Part shown: in pieces, positions 10,666 through 23,100 of the stretch
Numbering within the stretch: the first letter of the stretch is position 1
Layout of the letters: each line of letters begins with the position of its first letter
NCBI GenBank assembly: GCA_949152475.1
Contig: OX424564.1
Coordinates: 29,200,165-29,264,164, forward strand
Origin: Terebella lapidaria
Lineage: Eukaryota > Annelida > Polychaeta > Terebellida > Terebellidae
Reading direction: 5' to 3'
DNA length: 64,000 nucleotides
Made by a program: the position numbers and the translations under genes
Notes under the pieces: model-generated
What the model was told of the DNA's origin: nothing
Database searches by the model: none
What the model saw: the letters and a program-made list of their open reading frames with translations, nothing else

Positions 10666-13600
10666 ATGGCCACTTGGTGCAGAAGAAGGTTCCACATGCT
10701 GGCCAAACGTAGCTGGACATTACTGACCTTTCGACAGAAGTCAGTGGGTTCCAAGTCACAGTACATCGTGCAAACTGTCATGAGAGACAGGTCACACAAG
10801 GAAAAAGTATTTATTGTGTTCACAAAAATTTTATAAATCACTTATTATTATTTATCACTTGTACATCCAATGGTAAATGATGCAAAACTGCACATTTGAC
10901 TATAAAATTATCATTTCAAAATGAGAAAAAAAATAATTATTTCAAAATAATATTAATTTTGCATTATTTCGAAATAATATTGAAATACTGAATCATGATA
11001 TTCCATGATGGCTTGAACATTACTTTGTGCAACCATGTGCATAATATGCTTGTATTCGTAGGCACGACAGTTCATTGACTACAAACGTGTATACCTCAAA
11101 GCTGGTGATGGAGGTAATGGCCTGGTGTCGTTCCTGTCATTGTACGCAAACGAGTTTGCAGGTCCTGATGGTGGCGATGCGGGGCACGGTGGACACATCG
11201 TATTCCAAGGTGTTGTATCTCTTAAAGTACCAGTTATAACATTGAATTAAGTTAATTAATATATTATATTTGTATATAATTTCCTGTACTCTACTTTAGT
11301 ATTGTGATGCCCAGTGATTTTTCCATCTGATTGTAAATAGTTTTCTATTTTGTTTTAAATTTCATAGTTGATGATAAAATCTTATGGAAAAAATTGATCA
11401 TAATGAAGAAAAAATTTTTTTTGATGCAGCCGACACCAATGTTCATTCTTTAACACATCTCAAGTCACAATATCTGGCGAAAAATGGGGAGAATGGTCGG
11501 AATAAGAAACGTGCTGGAAAAAATGCTGAACATGTGTATATAAAGGTAAATATCTGCATTTAAAGGTAAATTCCAGATATTTAAATTCCAAGTAAAAAGT
11601 AAAGATTATTTTTCACACTGTACAAATCATAATGCTTTGATCTACATGCCAATATTTTACTACATGCTATTTGCGAGGACTAGATCTACACATTATATAC
11701 TACATGTATAAAATTTTTTATAAGATTTGTTCATATCTTTCTGACAAAATAATTTTGATCGCTGTATCTTATGCTACATGTATGTCCATTGAACTGTAAA
11801 CATGGTAAACTACAGCTTAAGGATGCTTATCAGTCAGGATCCATGCCTTGTCAGCAGAATTCTGGTATGTTTTGTTTGGCCTATAACTCTACAGTTTGGT
11901 AATGGATTGCGCTGAAAATTGTTGTGTAGGTTCTATCTACGACTACAATGCTTGTTCAATGGCCATATCGAAGACCAAGTCGATAGTCATACAGATCCTG
12001 AACGTTTTACACCGCCAATCAAATGAAACTTGCATAGAAAACTGACAGCGTTTTAGGGTACAGTTTCTTGATTATGGTTAGATTACATATCATAGAACAA
12101 TAACCTACTGCCTGTTTTGGGATTTTCCTAAACACTTGATGGGAGTTTGATGGTCAAAATAGCATTGTGATATATCATCCGCATTGAAAATACACTGGGC
12201 AAAAGAAATTGATTGTCAATCGCATTAATAACGTCTATATCCGTTGGCATTGTAAACTCAACCGCATACTACATCAAGAATTCAGCGACTCTAATATTTT
12301 CTAAGGGCAGTATAGAACCAAAATCACAACAACATCTCACTCCTGAGTACAACGTTCTCGACAGCTGAGCATTGACGGTATTTGCCATACGAATAATCCG
12401 CTGATCTGTACTTAGCGCTTCACTGACCAGCGGCACAAGACATTTTCGCCAGATCGCAATAGATATACACATTTGCACATCAATTAGACATGATTATCGA
12501 TGGGATACTTAAAATTTAGGGGTAGGTTTTTGATCACGGATATGTGCACTCGTTGCAGTTAAGAAACTACACCATGTAATGCTTCGTGTACGCAACGTAA
12601 GTTACATTTGTTCAAGCAACATTCAACTTCATTTATATGCTAATTTATCAATGAAATCTCCAAACTCTTATTCACATCAGCTTCACAGATATATACAGAA
12701 TATATATTCCAAATTTCATGTAAGTTTGTTATGAAACGGCCGAGATATGAACCAAAATTGCACGTGGTTGAAACCATTGAAATTACGTGGATCGTGCTCG
12801 ATACTCAATCTTAATACTATCAGTAAACCAATTTCACCCCCAAAACCAGGTTCCCATTGGGACAATATTCAAAGATGAGGATTTCCAGCTGGTTGCAGAC
12901 TTGGACTCCAATGGAAGTCACTTTATAGCGGCAAGGGGCGGGGGTGGGGGCAAGGGCAATCTCTTCTTCACCACGGCAAGAGACACGGCCCCTACCACTT
13001 ACGAGGAAGGCGGGAGGGGGCAGGAAAGGTCGTTACATGTTGAACTGAAGGTCATCGCTCATGTTGGCCTGGTGAGTTTGTGTTTTGTTTTTCAGTCAAT
13101 GATTTGGAAATGTGTGTCTTCATCTGTCGCAACTTGATATCATAATTTTTTTCAGAAACCCATAAGGTATGGGTTTCTTATGGGTATCTGAAATTATTTA
13201 CCATCTTTACCAGTAAATAATTTTCATTTTTCAAGTGTATACTCGAGTTCAACACAAAACCTCATAAGATTTTTGGCGATAACTTTGTTTAGGATGGTCG
13301 GATCAATTTGAAATTTTATTTGTTTCCATTTGGCATAAAACCGTATTTTTTCACCAAATTTCAGACTTCTATCTTGAAAATTAGAAAAATTGGCAATTTA
13401 CTCCAATTATAGATTTCAAATCAAACGTGAAATTTGTAAGTTTCAACAGAATTTGGCATGTTGTTCGATGTTCACACTTCACATTAGTTTGTAAGAATGA
13501 TATTCTTATAGAATACACCTGTATGATTCTTCTAACTCAAAAACTTTCTCATATTGTATTTCTTAGCGAAATAAAGATCATGAAATCCCCGAATTTGCTT

Positions 13601-15045
13601 GAGTTCCTGTGATCCGATTAGTGCCCAACATTTAACATTGGGGTAGATTGCCAACTTTTTCAGTTTTCAAGATAGAAGTCTGAAATTTGGTGAAAATATA
13701 TGGTTTTGTGCCAAATGGAAGCATATAAAATTTCAAATTGATCCGACCATCCTAAACGAAGTTATCGCCAAAAATCATACGAGGTTTTGTGTTGGACTTG
13801 AGTTTAGACATACATGTAAAACATGTAAATATGGTGGATCCTGTGTTAAAGACCACATGTTATTTAAGACCACCTATTTTGGGTGCCTTGAATGGTCTCG
13901 AAGCACAGGTTCCACTGTATAGCAAATGCAACCATATTAATGAGGGGTTATCAGAAATATCTGCAATCACCAGCTGGCAGCACTGCTTTATCTGTCTTAT
14001 GACGTCATTATATTGTTTTTGCTGGCGTTATCAATATAAACGTAATTTCCCCGCCAAAATGTACGTCATTAATGATTACAGACGATATCTGTTTATGATT
14101 TTGGCGCCAAAAAGGACTGATAGTACAATGCTGCCCTCTGTTGAATGATGTTTGATAACCCCCTATTGAGAAGTCAGAGAATTTGATCAAATTCTTTTGC
14201 AGGTGGGATTTCCAAATGCTGGAAAATCCACACTTTTGCGAGCTCTCTCCAAGGCACGTCCGAAAGTGGCGTCGTACCCGTTTACAACTCTGCGACCCCA
14301 CATCGGCATTATCGAGTATAGAGACCATGAACAAGTGGCTGGTGAGTGAACTCTGTCTTACAAATGGCAGGGAACAGTGTCAGTAAAGTGGATTTTTTGT
14401 TTACGAGATGAATATTCATTTAACTGTAATAGGAAAAGCACCATTAATTCCATTGGTTTTATTACATGTATGAATGCAGAGGTACCGGCTGTTCATCGCA
14501 TATTGCATTGGTATATTCATGATAAGTCTACATGGATAGAGTGTGTGTATATTGGGCTCTCGGGAAGAAATGAAATTGCAAGGCAATCACAAATATCTGT
14601 AATGATGTGTGAAAATGTAAATTTAATGAAAATCTGCAATTTCTTTGTTCTCCCAGTCGCGGACATTCCAGGACTTATCTCTGGAGCTCACAGGAACCGA
14701 GGCCTCGGGATCTCGTTTCTCAAACACATCGAGCGCTGTGTCTGTTTACTCTACGTTATTGACCTGTCAAGTCCTGATCCGGTAGAACAACTGGATGCTC
14801 TCAAGTTTGAGCTCGAACAGTATCAAGAAGGGCTTTCGTCAAGACCGCATGCGATCGTTGCTAACAAGATCGACCTTCCAATGGCCGGGAAGAATTTACG
14901 GACTTTGCAGGCGGCGGTTGGTGGCGATTTGACGATATTTCCCATAAGTGCCAAAGAGAAGTTGGATATTAAGCCGCTGGTTCGGCATATACGGGAACTC
15001 TATGATCATCGGGAACATGTGGTGGAAGACCATTATGATGCATAG
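10666..15045 (+). CDS. MTG2: Mitochondrial ribosome-associated GTPase 2 (Obg family)
   Basis: Exons are 10666-10806, 11062-11209, 11430-11545, 12850-13071, 14203-14341 and 14657-15045. All have GT-AG borders and matching phases, summing to 1155 nt (384 aa plus stop). Exon 1 encodes an Arg/Ser-rich, acid-poor leader starting MATWCRRRF, consistent with a mitochondrial presequence. Exons 2-4 encode the Obg fold ([27 protein letters not shown]). Exon 5 holds the P-loop GFPNAGKST and SYPFTTL. Exon 6 holds DIPG, NKID and ISAKEK. Length and motif order match vertebrate MTG2/GTPBP5, which helps assemble the mitochondrial large ribosomal subunit. GTPBP10 is the main alternative, but the FIDYKRV start, HIERC and [12 protein letters not shown] favour MTG2. 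The start ATG is chosen because it gives the leader and an in-phase donor. Confidence 0.95.
13238..13806. mobile_element. Foldback (long inverted repeat) element in MTG2 intron 4
   Basis: Two arms of about 170 bp (13238-13407 and 13637-13806) are near-perfect reverse complements around a roughly 229-bp spacer. Shared words include CAACACAAAACCTC, TGGCGATAACTT and ATAGAAGTCTGAAATTTGG with their complements. A relative with the same inner-arm core lies at 57814-58384. It would form a long hairpin in the pre-mRNA. Confidence 0.85.
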
Positions 15046-15990
15046 GTCTCATTCTCGTTAAATTGTCTGCTACAGAAATGTATGTGTGTTTCTCTATTGA
15101 ACCTCGCATTAGGTGTCTGGTTTCGAAACATGCTATATTATAGTATATAATCTGTCTTTTGGTATCGTCATAAACTTCATTATCCAATCAAATCAAGGAT
15201 CAAACTCGATAACAAATAACTTGAAGGTAGAATTTATGTGTGTTTTATGACGAGAAGTCCCGTGTGGTGCATTCTTTTGTGACTTCCAAAATGATGTAAT
15301 GAAGTTCATTAGCCAAGCCGAAGAATACGTAACCTGGAGAATTTGAAATTTTGCCGTGATGAAAAAGTGCTTAGAGTTAAACTTTATGCACATACTATAA
15401 ATATATAATTTCTCCTTGGGTGATCTTCAACTTGAAGTCATGTAAATTTGAGTGTTCTATAGATCTTAAAGTTCCATACATGATTGTGTCGTGTAGTAAT
15501 GATATAGTTGTAGCATCAGAAAACATCTCGTAGGACAAATGTCTCCTACATTTGTCCTACGACCAACTTTTAGTTCTAGCACACTCTTTAATACTTAGGC
15601 CATTATTTTTTGATCAATTGTTTTACAAACCCGCCGACTCTAGTCAAAATTGGCCGCTAATAGATAAATTTAGCAATTCATGTTTTTATTTTTATTATCC
15701 CGCCGACTCGGAACAAAATGCGCCGAAAAGAAGTGTGTTGCATCAAGATTGTATGTGGCTGAGAACTGTTGTATGGAGCGCATTATACATGTATGTCTTC
15801 AACAATCGTACGTTGATGGAGCATGAAAAGATGAAAGTATACATCAGCAGAGCCCTCTTAATCACACTGTCGAACTTTGTCACAAAATTTATGTAGTCTA
15901 GTAATTAACAAAACAATGACAATAATCCTTTCGTTTATATACATATTTCATTTATTATTATTTATTTATTTATTTATTTATTTTTTTCTT
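15046..15990. other. 3' flank of MTG2
   Basis: This contains the MTG2 3' UTR, AT-rich DNA, a 14-bp hairpin at 15528-15562 and a (TTTA)n tract at about 15956-15983. I saw no clear AATAAA close to the stop codon. No gene is supported. Confidence 0.5.
15528..15562. repeat. Perfect 14-bp inverted repeat
   Basis: TCGTAGGACAAATG (15528-15541) is separated by a 7-nt loop from its exact complement at 15549-15562. It may be the end of a small element or a hairpin in a transcript; no partner end was found. Confidence 0.75.
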
Positions 15991-16429
15991 AATAAGGCAT
16001 TTCGGCAGAAATGCCTTTATGGTTTTAGCAGAATTTTTTTTTTTTTTTTTTTTCTTCCGCCACTTTTGGTTTCCGGACGATAACTTTAGATTGCCTTGAC
16101 GGATTCTCGTCAAATTTTCACCACAAGTCAGAAATGATATGTGGAAGAATCCTATTCTTTTTGAGCCGGATCCGAGGTCCGTGAGGTCCGTGAGGATGAA
16201 ATCAAGGCTAATTTTGAGACTTGGTTTCCGGACGATAACTGGAAAAATATTTACGCAATAGTTGCAGAACTCTGCATGGAGGTTCATATGCCACAAGGGA
16301 AGAACCCTATTGATTTTGGGATCGATCCGTCAAACGACCTTTGACCTAGAGGTCGAAATAATTTTTTGCTGATTCATCCTTGAGGCTTCCTGCATATCTC
16401 AGAAACCGTGCATCGTAGAGCGAGACGTT

Positions 16430-17780
16430 ATTTTCGGACTCGTCGCCCTAGACAAACATGTCTAAGGGGCATTATGGATGAACTTTGACCTTGACCCCTA
16501 AATTTTTTTGCCGAGTCGGCATTTTTCGTTTTCGTCGATATCTCGGGAGCGGTGTGTCGTAGAGCGAAACGGACGTTATTTTCGGACTCGTCGTCCTAGA
16601 CAAACATGTCTAAGGGGTATTATGGATGAACTTTGACCTTGACACGAAATTTTTTTGCCGAGTCGGCATTTTTCGTTTTCGTCGATATCTCGGAAACGGT
16701 GCTTCGTAGAGCGAAACGGACGTTATTTTCGGACTCGTCGCCCTAGACAAACATGTCTAAGGGGTATTATGGATGAACTTTGACCTTGACCCGAAATTTT
16801 TTCGCCGAGTCGGCATTTTTCGTTTTCGTCGATATCTCGGAAACGGTGCGTCGTAGAGGGAAACGGACGTTATTTTCGGACTCGTCGTCCTAGACAAACA
16901 TGTCTAAGGGGTATTATGGATGAACTTTGACCTTGACCCGAAATTTTTTTGCCGAGTCGGCATTTTTCGTTTTCGTCGATATCTCGGGAGCGGTGTGTCG
17001 TAGAGCGAAACGGACGTTATTTTCGGACTCGTCGCCCTAGACAAACATGTCTTAAGGGTATTATGGATGAACTTTGACCTTGACCCGAAATTTTTTTGCC
17101 AAGTCGGCATTTTTCGTTTTCGTCGATATCTCGGAAACGGTGCTTCGTAGAGCGAAACGGACGTCATTTTTGGACTCGTCGACCTAGACAAACATGTCTT
17201 GAGGGTTTTATGGATGAACTTTGACCTTGACCCGATATTTTTCTGCTGAGTCGGCATTTTTCGTTTTCGTCGATATCTCGGAAACTGTGCGTCGTAGAGC
17301 GAAACGGACGTTATTTTCGGACTCGTGGCACTAGACAAACATGTCTGAGGGGTATTATAGATGAACTTTGACCTTGACCCGAAATTTTTTTGCCGAAGCG
17401 GCCTTTTTCCGTTTTCGTCGATATCTCGGAAACGGTGCGTCGTAGAGCAAAACGGACGTTATTTTCGGACTCGTGACACTAGGCAAACGTGTCTTAGGGG
17501 TATCTTGGGTGAACTTGGCCTTGGGCCAATTTTGCTGAGTCAGCGTTTTTCATTTTCGGCCATATCTCGGAAACGGTGCATCGTAGAGGGAAACGGACGT
17601 TATTTTAGGACTCGTGACACTAGGCAATTATGCCTTAGGGGTATGTTGGGTCAACTTGATCCTGTGCCAAATTTTTTTTGCTTTCTTGACATTTTTCATT
17701 TCTGGCCATATCTCGGAAACGATGCATCGTTGAATGAAGTGTATGTTATTTTTGGACTCGTGGTACTAGGCAAACATGTC
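16430..17780 (-). repeat. 147-bp tandem array in inverted orientation, about 9 units
   Basis: The GAGTCGGC anchors lie at 16513, 16660, 16807, 16954, 17101, 17248 and 17395: exactly 147 bp each time, six intervals in a row. Two more degenerate units follow towards 17780. The unit is the reverse complement of the 1.6-2.6 kb array. Exact spacing with scattered substitutions suggests unequal exchange or conversion, not slippage. Confidence 0.95.
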
Positions 17781-18596
17781 TTAGGCCACACCAATTTATA
17801 AAGTTGGTCTATGGATTTTTGTCTGAAAAAAATCGTACGTGGGAGCGAATTTTTTTTACATTTAATATTAAATTTTCTGTCTTTGGAATATTTCACTTCA
17901 AAAATGGTACGAGCGATATATTTTTTTTTACTAATAATTTCTGTCTTTGGAATTTAGATTGCCAAAATTCATGCGAGGGATTTTATTTTGAATGATAACT
18001 TATGTATTTGCCGCTTTTTTGGTATTGTATTTGACCGTCATGGCCTTATAAAATCAAATTGGCCAGTTTAGCGGGAAAATAGTATCATTTAAATCAATAA
18101 TATTAACCTGTTCTTTCCTCTGTTAACCCGTCTACATGTATATATCTAGGCCGTATGGGTAATTTCTGGTAGATGAACAATTCAATATGTATTCTGTGCC
18201 TGTTTTCACAGTAAATAGTTTAGAAACTTGTGAACGATTTTCAATGTGTCATGTTGAATTACATGTTTTGTCATGTTGATGAATTTTGTCTAAAATAACG
18301 CAAATTATTGCAGTATTATTGAGTAAAAGTACAAACTTTCCTGATGTATTCAGATGACTATAGTTGGAAATATAGACCTACAGAAGAGTTACAGAAGAAT
18401 TATCTATCGCAAGATACTATTGGTTAAGCTCTGGAAAAATTTTGGTATTGAGATATATTCTGTTAAAATCATGTACCGGGTATATCAACATGTCATGCCA
18501 GGAAGACCCGCCAGGAGCTGTGCCAACAGCCCAAAATGCTGATATTTTCTTCTCACAGGTGACCCTGTTTAGTGTTGGCACACAATGATTTAAACA

Positions 18597-18813
18597 GTTC
18601 CTCGGAGGATATCAATACTGGCTCTTTAAATGCGGTTTTTGACAACCATTTGGGTGGATACAGACTGTGATTTTTATTTGGGGCAAAAACTAAGTTGTCG
18701 ATGAATTTTATTAGGTCAAAATAGGTGCGGCGATTTTTTTTACCGAAATTTTGAGAATGAATTTTTAGGGGCGGCGATTCCATAGACCAACTTTACAAAT
18801 TGGTGTGGCCTTA
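18597..18813. repeat. Right-end segment, first copy
   Basis: A 217-bp segment ending in the TIR is repeated in direct orientation at 19852-20068 (constant offset 1255 bp, no gaps, one difference seen). Near-identity implies a recent duplication or conversion. The identical 62-residue frames found in both copies are a consequence of this. Confidence 0.93.
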
Positions 18814-18830
18814 TTTCACTGTATGTTTAC

Positions 18831-19115
18831 ATGTATACACAATTATATAAGCACATTCGCAATTTAACATGTACATCCGTGGCGGCCAATAGAAGGTTTT
18901 TGTTGTATAAATTAAACGTGAATGATGACTGTGTGTTTGATCATGCTTTGTCAAAGTTAAAGCAATGTATAACTCAGCAATATATGTGTGACGCAGATTG
19001 TCAACATTGTGGTAAAACAATTCGAGAACTATGTTTATTGAGAGATGGTTCGCTGAATTCAGTACTTGACCCTGAAGAAGTCAGGGCAATCATAGATTTT
19101 CTATGCATTACGTAA
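18831..19115 (+). CDS. Small Cys-rich open frame of unknown function
   Basis: A 94-codon frame between the two right ends of the Harbinger-like composite. It ends with a short Cys cluster (CDADCQHCG followed by LCLLRDG) and an acidic/hydrophobic tail (DPEEVRAIIDF). AATAAA follows about 100 bp downstream at 19217. I do not recognise the family. It could be a terminal exon, a captured host fragment, or a remnant of the element. The Cys spacing C-x3-C-x2-C could bind a metal, but it is too short to assign. Confidence 0.3.
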   Translation: MYTQLYKHIRNLTCTSVAANRRFLLYKLNVNDDCVFDHALSKLKQCITQQYMCDADCQHCGKTIRELCLLRDGSLNSVLDPEEVRAIIDFLCIT

Positions 19116-19389
19116 TATAGTTTCTATGTTCTACACTCCAAACAATTGAATCAATTATATTTAACAACTGTATTGTGCTTTCTGTTCCTTACTCAACTAT
19201 TGTATCATGACGATGCGAAATAAATGATATATATATATATGTAACGACAATGGACCTTGTTTAGACAGATAGAAATACATGTAAGTTAACACACATTACA
19301 TCCGTAAACATTTTTTTTATTTACACTGCCATAAACAATAACAACTACATGTTTACCGTGAGGATGTTTGTCTGAGGCGCACGAGTTCA

Positions 19390-19712
19390 AAGTGTGGCTC
19401 ATCACTATAATAATAATAATAATATAATAATAATCAGATTTATTTTACGACGGTCCATGATGATAGGCAATTCTGCCTGTCTTCCCCATCCCCATCCCCC
19501 GTCGGGTGACAATTTAGAATTTGGGAAGCACATTCGAATGGAGAAACCTTTGCGTTGCCAGGATGAAAACTCCACCTACTTTGTGCCGGTGACGGGGATC
19601 GAACCCGCGTCACCTACCGCCTCTGAGCTTCGTTGTTTCAAGAGCCACCGGTCCCATCCACTCGGCCACAGAGGCGGTTGATCCCATCCACTCGGCCACA
19701 GAGGCGGTTCGA
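19390..19712 (-). mobile_element. tRNA-derived SINE with duplicated head
   Basis: On the - strand, a tRNA-like head contains an A box TGGCCGAGTGG (complement of 19658-19668) and a B box GGTTCGATCCC (complement of 19595-19605), in the style of Ser or Leu tRNAs. A 30-bp block containing the A box is present twice (19649-19678 and 19679-19708). The body runs down to an (ATT)n tail at about 19411-19436. The element lies inside the Harbinger-like composite. Confidence 0.8.
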
Positions 19713-20068
19713 GTCCACTATGGACTCGATGACATCTATAGGCGGATCCAGGGGTGGGTCGCAACCGGCGCCCGTACCCCCCAGAAAACTCGACTCCTCC
19801 TCCCCTCAAGTCACTTGTTACATAAAATGTGTTGGAGGCTACTTGGAGTCTGTTCCTCGGAGGATATCAATACTGGCTCTTTAAATGCGGTTTTTGACAA
19901 CCATTTGGGTGGATACAGACTGTGATTTTTATTTGGGGCAAAAACTAAGTTGTCGATGAATTTTATTAGGTCAAAATAGGTGCGGCGATTTTTTTTACCG
20001 AAATTTTGAGAATGAATTTTTAGGGGTGGCGATTCCATAGACCAACTTTACAAATTGGTGTGGCCTTA

Positions 20069-20190
20069 GGGGTATGTTGGGTGAAATTGTGCCTGGACCA
20101 AATTTTTTCTTCTGCTGAATCGGCATTTTTCATTTTCGGTCATATCTCGTTTATTTTCATTTATATCTCAGAAACCGTCGTCTTGAATTG
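20069..20190 (-). repeat. Continuation of the 147-bp array after the insertion
   Basis: The sequence GGGGTATGTTGGG onward resumes the array exactly where it was broken at 17780, including the TCGGCATTTTTCATTTTC and CATATCTC phrases, then decays. Confidence 0.85.
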
Positions 20191-23100
20191 AAATGGATGT
20201 ATCTACATAATCATTTTGGTTGCAGAGTTGTCAGTAATTAACAGTTCACCTGTGAATGTGTTGTGTATCGAAATGCCCCAAGGCCTCTAGGCCTTTACGT
20301 CTAGTTTATTATTGGGCGCTGGTTGACTATCGTCATAATGCATTTGTGAAGGTTCATCGGATCGTACCACCCCAGCAGAGATCCAAGCTTATCCAAAGCA
20401 CTTGTAATGGAATGCTTCATGATCCATAATATAAGTTCTCGATAGAACTGATAACAGAAACAAACAATCTCTAATAGCAACAATTTTATTTTATATTAAT
20501 TAGCAACATGTTAGTGACGTCTGGTGAAAAAAATATTACTGGCCTTTTTTTCTTCAAGTTAAAACACAATGGATCGCAATAAACCCATCACATCTAAACA
20601 GCTAAGGTACAAATACAAATGGATTTTTTTTGTTCACAACAAACACACACTAAACACCAAGATACCCTTAGACACAATATACACAATTTGGTCGCATTTC
20701 ATCGGATACATGGAACATTGTCCCTCAGTTCACTATAACACCATGTCGGAGAAAATGCTTTTTCACATTCAGTTCTAACAATCTACATTTGTAGCTTGAC
20801 AACATCCAAATTATACAGTAATGTGGCCATATATCATTGTACGTTTTTGGTGTCGATGATATGCACACAGCATCAGGCTTCTAGGCTAATATAATTGTAT
20901 ACACATACAATATATGTATATATGTTTTTCATAACCTATCATAAATGTGCCATGACAGTTATTTGTTGAATCAACCCAGCGTTTAAAGTTGGAAACAAAG
21001 ACTGCAAGCAGAAATGAACTCCAGATATATGAATTACAAGTCAAAGTATTTTTTTGTTTGCTTGATAGTTCTATTGTGTGGGTTCGGATACCACATTTCG
21101 GAATTCATGTCAATTTATAAATTTTTACATATACTCATAATAACATGTGGAATGCACATTAAATATTTAATCAACACTAGGGAAAAAACAAGTGGAAAAC
21201 TTCACACCAACATAACAGGCAAGGTTGATAATACATGCATATCTAATTCAAAAGCAAATGAAAACTGAAAACATTTCTGTTTGTTGATTTGCATTCATGT
21301 AAGTTTTCATTGCTAAACAGTGGTGCATCTGTCAAACATATGATTTCAATCATTTCGTTATCTCGTTTGTACCTGTTTCTGTCAAAATTATGCCCGACAT
21401 GGCAGGCACATACAAAATATCGTTAGTACCGATGAAACTAATGTAACCAGTTAACTACACGAAAATTATCGCAATCTAAACTAGTAGTTATTGAATTAAA
21501 CAGCATACAATGCGTTAATAATTTGCGACTGATTTACAACTATAACATGTATATTAAATAAGCACATACAAATAATTCTATGTACACAATTGGCAAATGA
21601 ATGCAACACAAAATACACCAACGAGCAACTATATTTGGAATTCTACATGTATTTGATAGCCTGAAGAAATCATTTTCCCCATATATACACAATTTTTACC
21701 AAACCTAATAAGCCGCCTCATCCTTAGGGCTATTCCTGTACAAAAACAGAAAAATATACATACACCAATAGGTTCAACATGTTGCAATGCAAGAATATTC
21801 AAAGATAAACTTTTTTGTTGGAATAATATCCCGCTTAGATTGCTACTGCAAATAATATTGAAGAGAAACAACTCTGTTCGCAAGCATGTGACGAGCCAAG
21901 CATGTGCTGAGACTTGAGTCAATGTGCAGATTTTTATGTCACCGATTGTATTGTATTGCACTGGTGAAAACTGAGACTGGACGGAGATTTTTCCACAAAA
22001 ATGGACAAAGAAATCTCCTTTTATCACTCGAATCATAAAGTCACATGGTTATGAGTATGAGTATAGGTTTACCTTAATAGTCCAAATATAAACTACGGTG
22101 CATTTAGAGCTAAAATTCCTAAATGTGCGCCTATAATTCTGCAAAATCCTTATCTGGGTACATGTGGAAGCAGATCTACTTTTACGACTGAATATTTCTT
22201 GAACGAGTACCAATTTGTACACTGTTTTTGACAAAGAGCTAACCTGGGCCACATCACTTCTGGAAATACCATCTCTTGGCATTTCTCCAAGTTCTAGAAA
22301 GGCCATTGGAGCATGAAGGACTTACATAATTGTAAAACCATTCGACCATCGAGCTCATTCAGTTCGGCCTCATGTTAGATCTTAGTGTATGCACAAGGTT
22401 TTATGTTTTTTTGTACGTGTTTGTAGTGGGGTTTGAGAAAACCCTTGTGTGACGCAACAGGTCTTGTCGAATTCTCCAAAATTGAAACTTGTGATCTTTA
22501 TGAAAAAAGGTATCTAACGGATTGTCATCTGCCCAAAACAGGTCATGAAAATTCTTCTAAATCTACTGTTCAACATGTTTTTAAGGAAATTTCCGAAAAG
22601 CACATTGCAAATCTGCCACGCGACGCATGTTCACATGTTAATTAAAGAATACAAATTTGGAAATGCACTAAAGTAAATCAAGTATAATAAACAACTGTTT
22701 CCTGAACATGCTGAACTGTAACGGAATTTTACGACTATCCAGTGAATGTGATGCCAAGCTTACCATTTTTTTTCCCCAGCATTGCAACATGTTGATTGAA
22801 ACTGCACGAAAACTATTCACTTTGCATATTTGTAATACAGAATTTCGTTGGACAGGTGATTGCGCTGTTAATTTTGCTAACAGAACTACCGTATATCAGG
22901 AATCAATGCGAAATTGTGTATGCACAATAAATAATAAACTTCAAATAATTTATTATTTTCTTTTAAATAATCCACAGGGTATCGTGCTTTGAACATCTTA
23001 CAACACGGCGAATATACATTATATCCTATCAATTCTGCACAATATATGTGCATATTGTGCAAGCTAAAAGAAATACATGTACATGTACAGAAAAACAGAA

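Larger units (their letters stand above)
17784..20065. mobile_element. Harbinger-like TIR element with TTA target duplication, composite
   Basis: The left end GGCCACACCAATTT (17784) and right end complementary to it (finishing at 20065) are terminal inverted repeats of about 31 bp with one mismatch. TTA flanks both ends (17781-17783 and 20066-20068), and the interrupted 147-bp unit rejoins cleanly across the insertion. A second right end also sits inside at 18810, followed by TTA. A 3-bp TTA duplication and a GGCC start fit the PIF/Harbinger superfamily. No transposase is visible. Confidence 0.72.
15994..20190 (-). mobile_element. Candidate Helentron-like element, copy 2, interrupted by an insertion
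   Basis: Read on the - strand, this copy has the 147-bp array, then the same link as at 2656-3060, then a unique end finishing in a hairpin (AAGGCATTT at 15994-16002 pairing with 16009-16017). It lacks the 134-bp array of copy 1 and uses a different end hairpin. The array is split at 17783 by a Harbinger-like element and resumes at 20066. Confidence 0.5.

Noticed and set aside
18553-20038. Two - strand frames sharing an identical 62-residue start
   Set aside because: They lie in the duplicated 217-bp right-end segment; identity reflects the DNA duplication, not protein constraint.
22049-22306. 85-codon - strand frame starting MAFLELGEM
   Set aside because: The first 21 codons end at a GT, but there is no acceptor or partner exon, and the rest is AT-rich low-complexity sequence.
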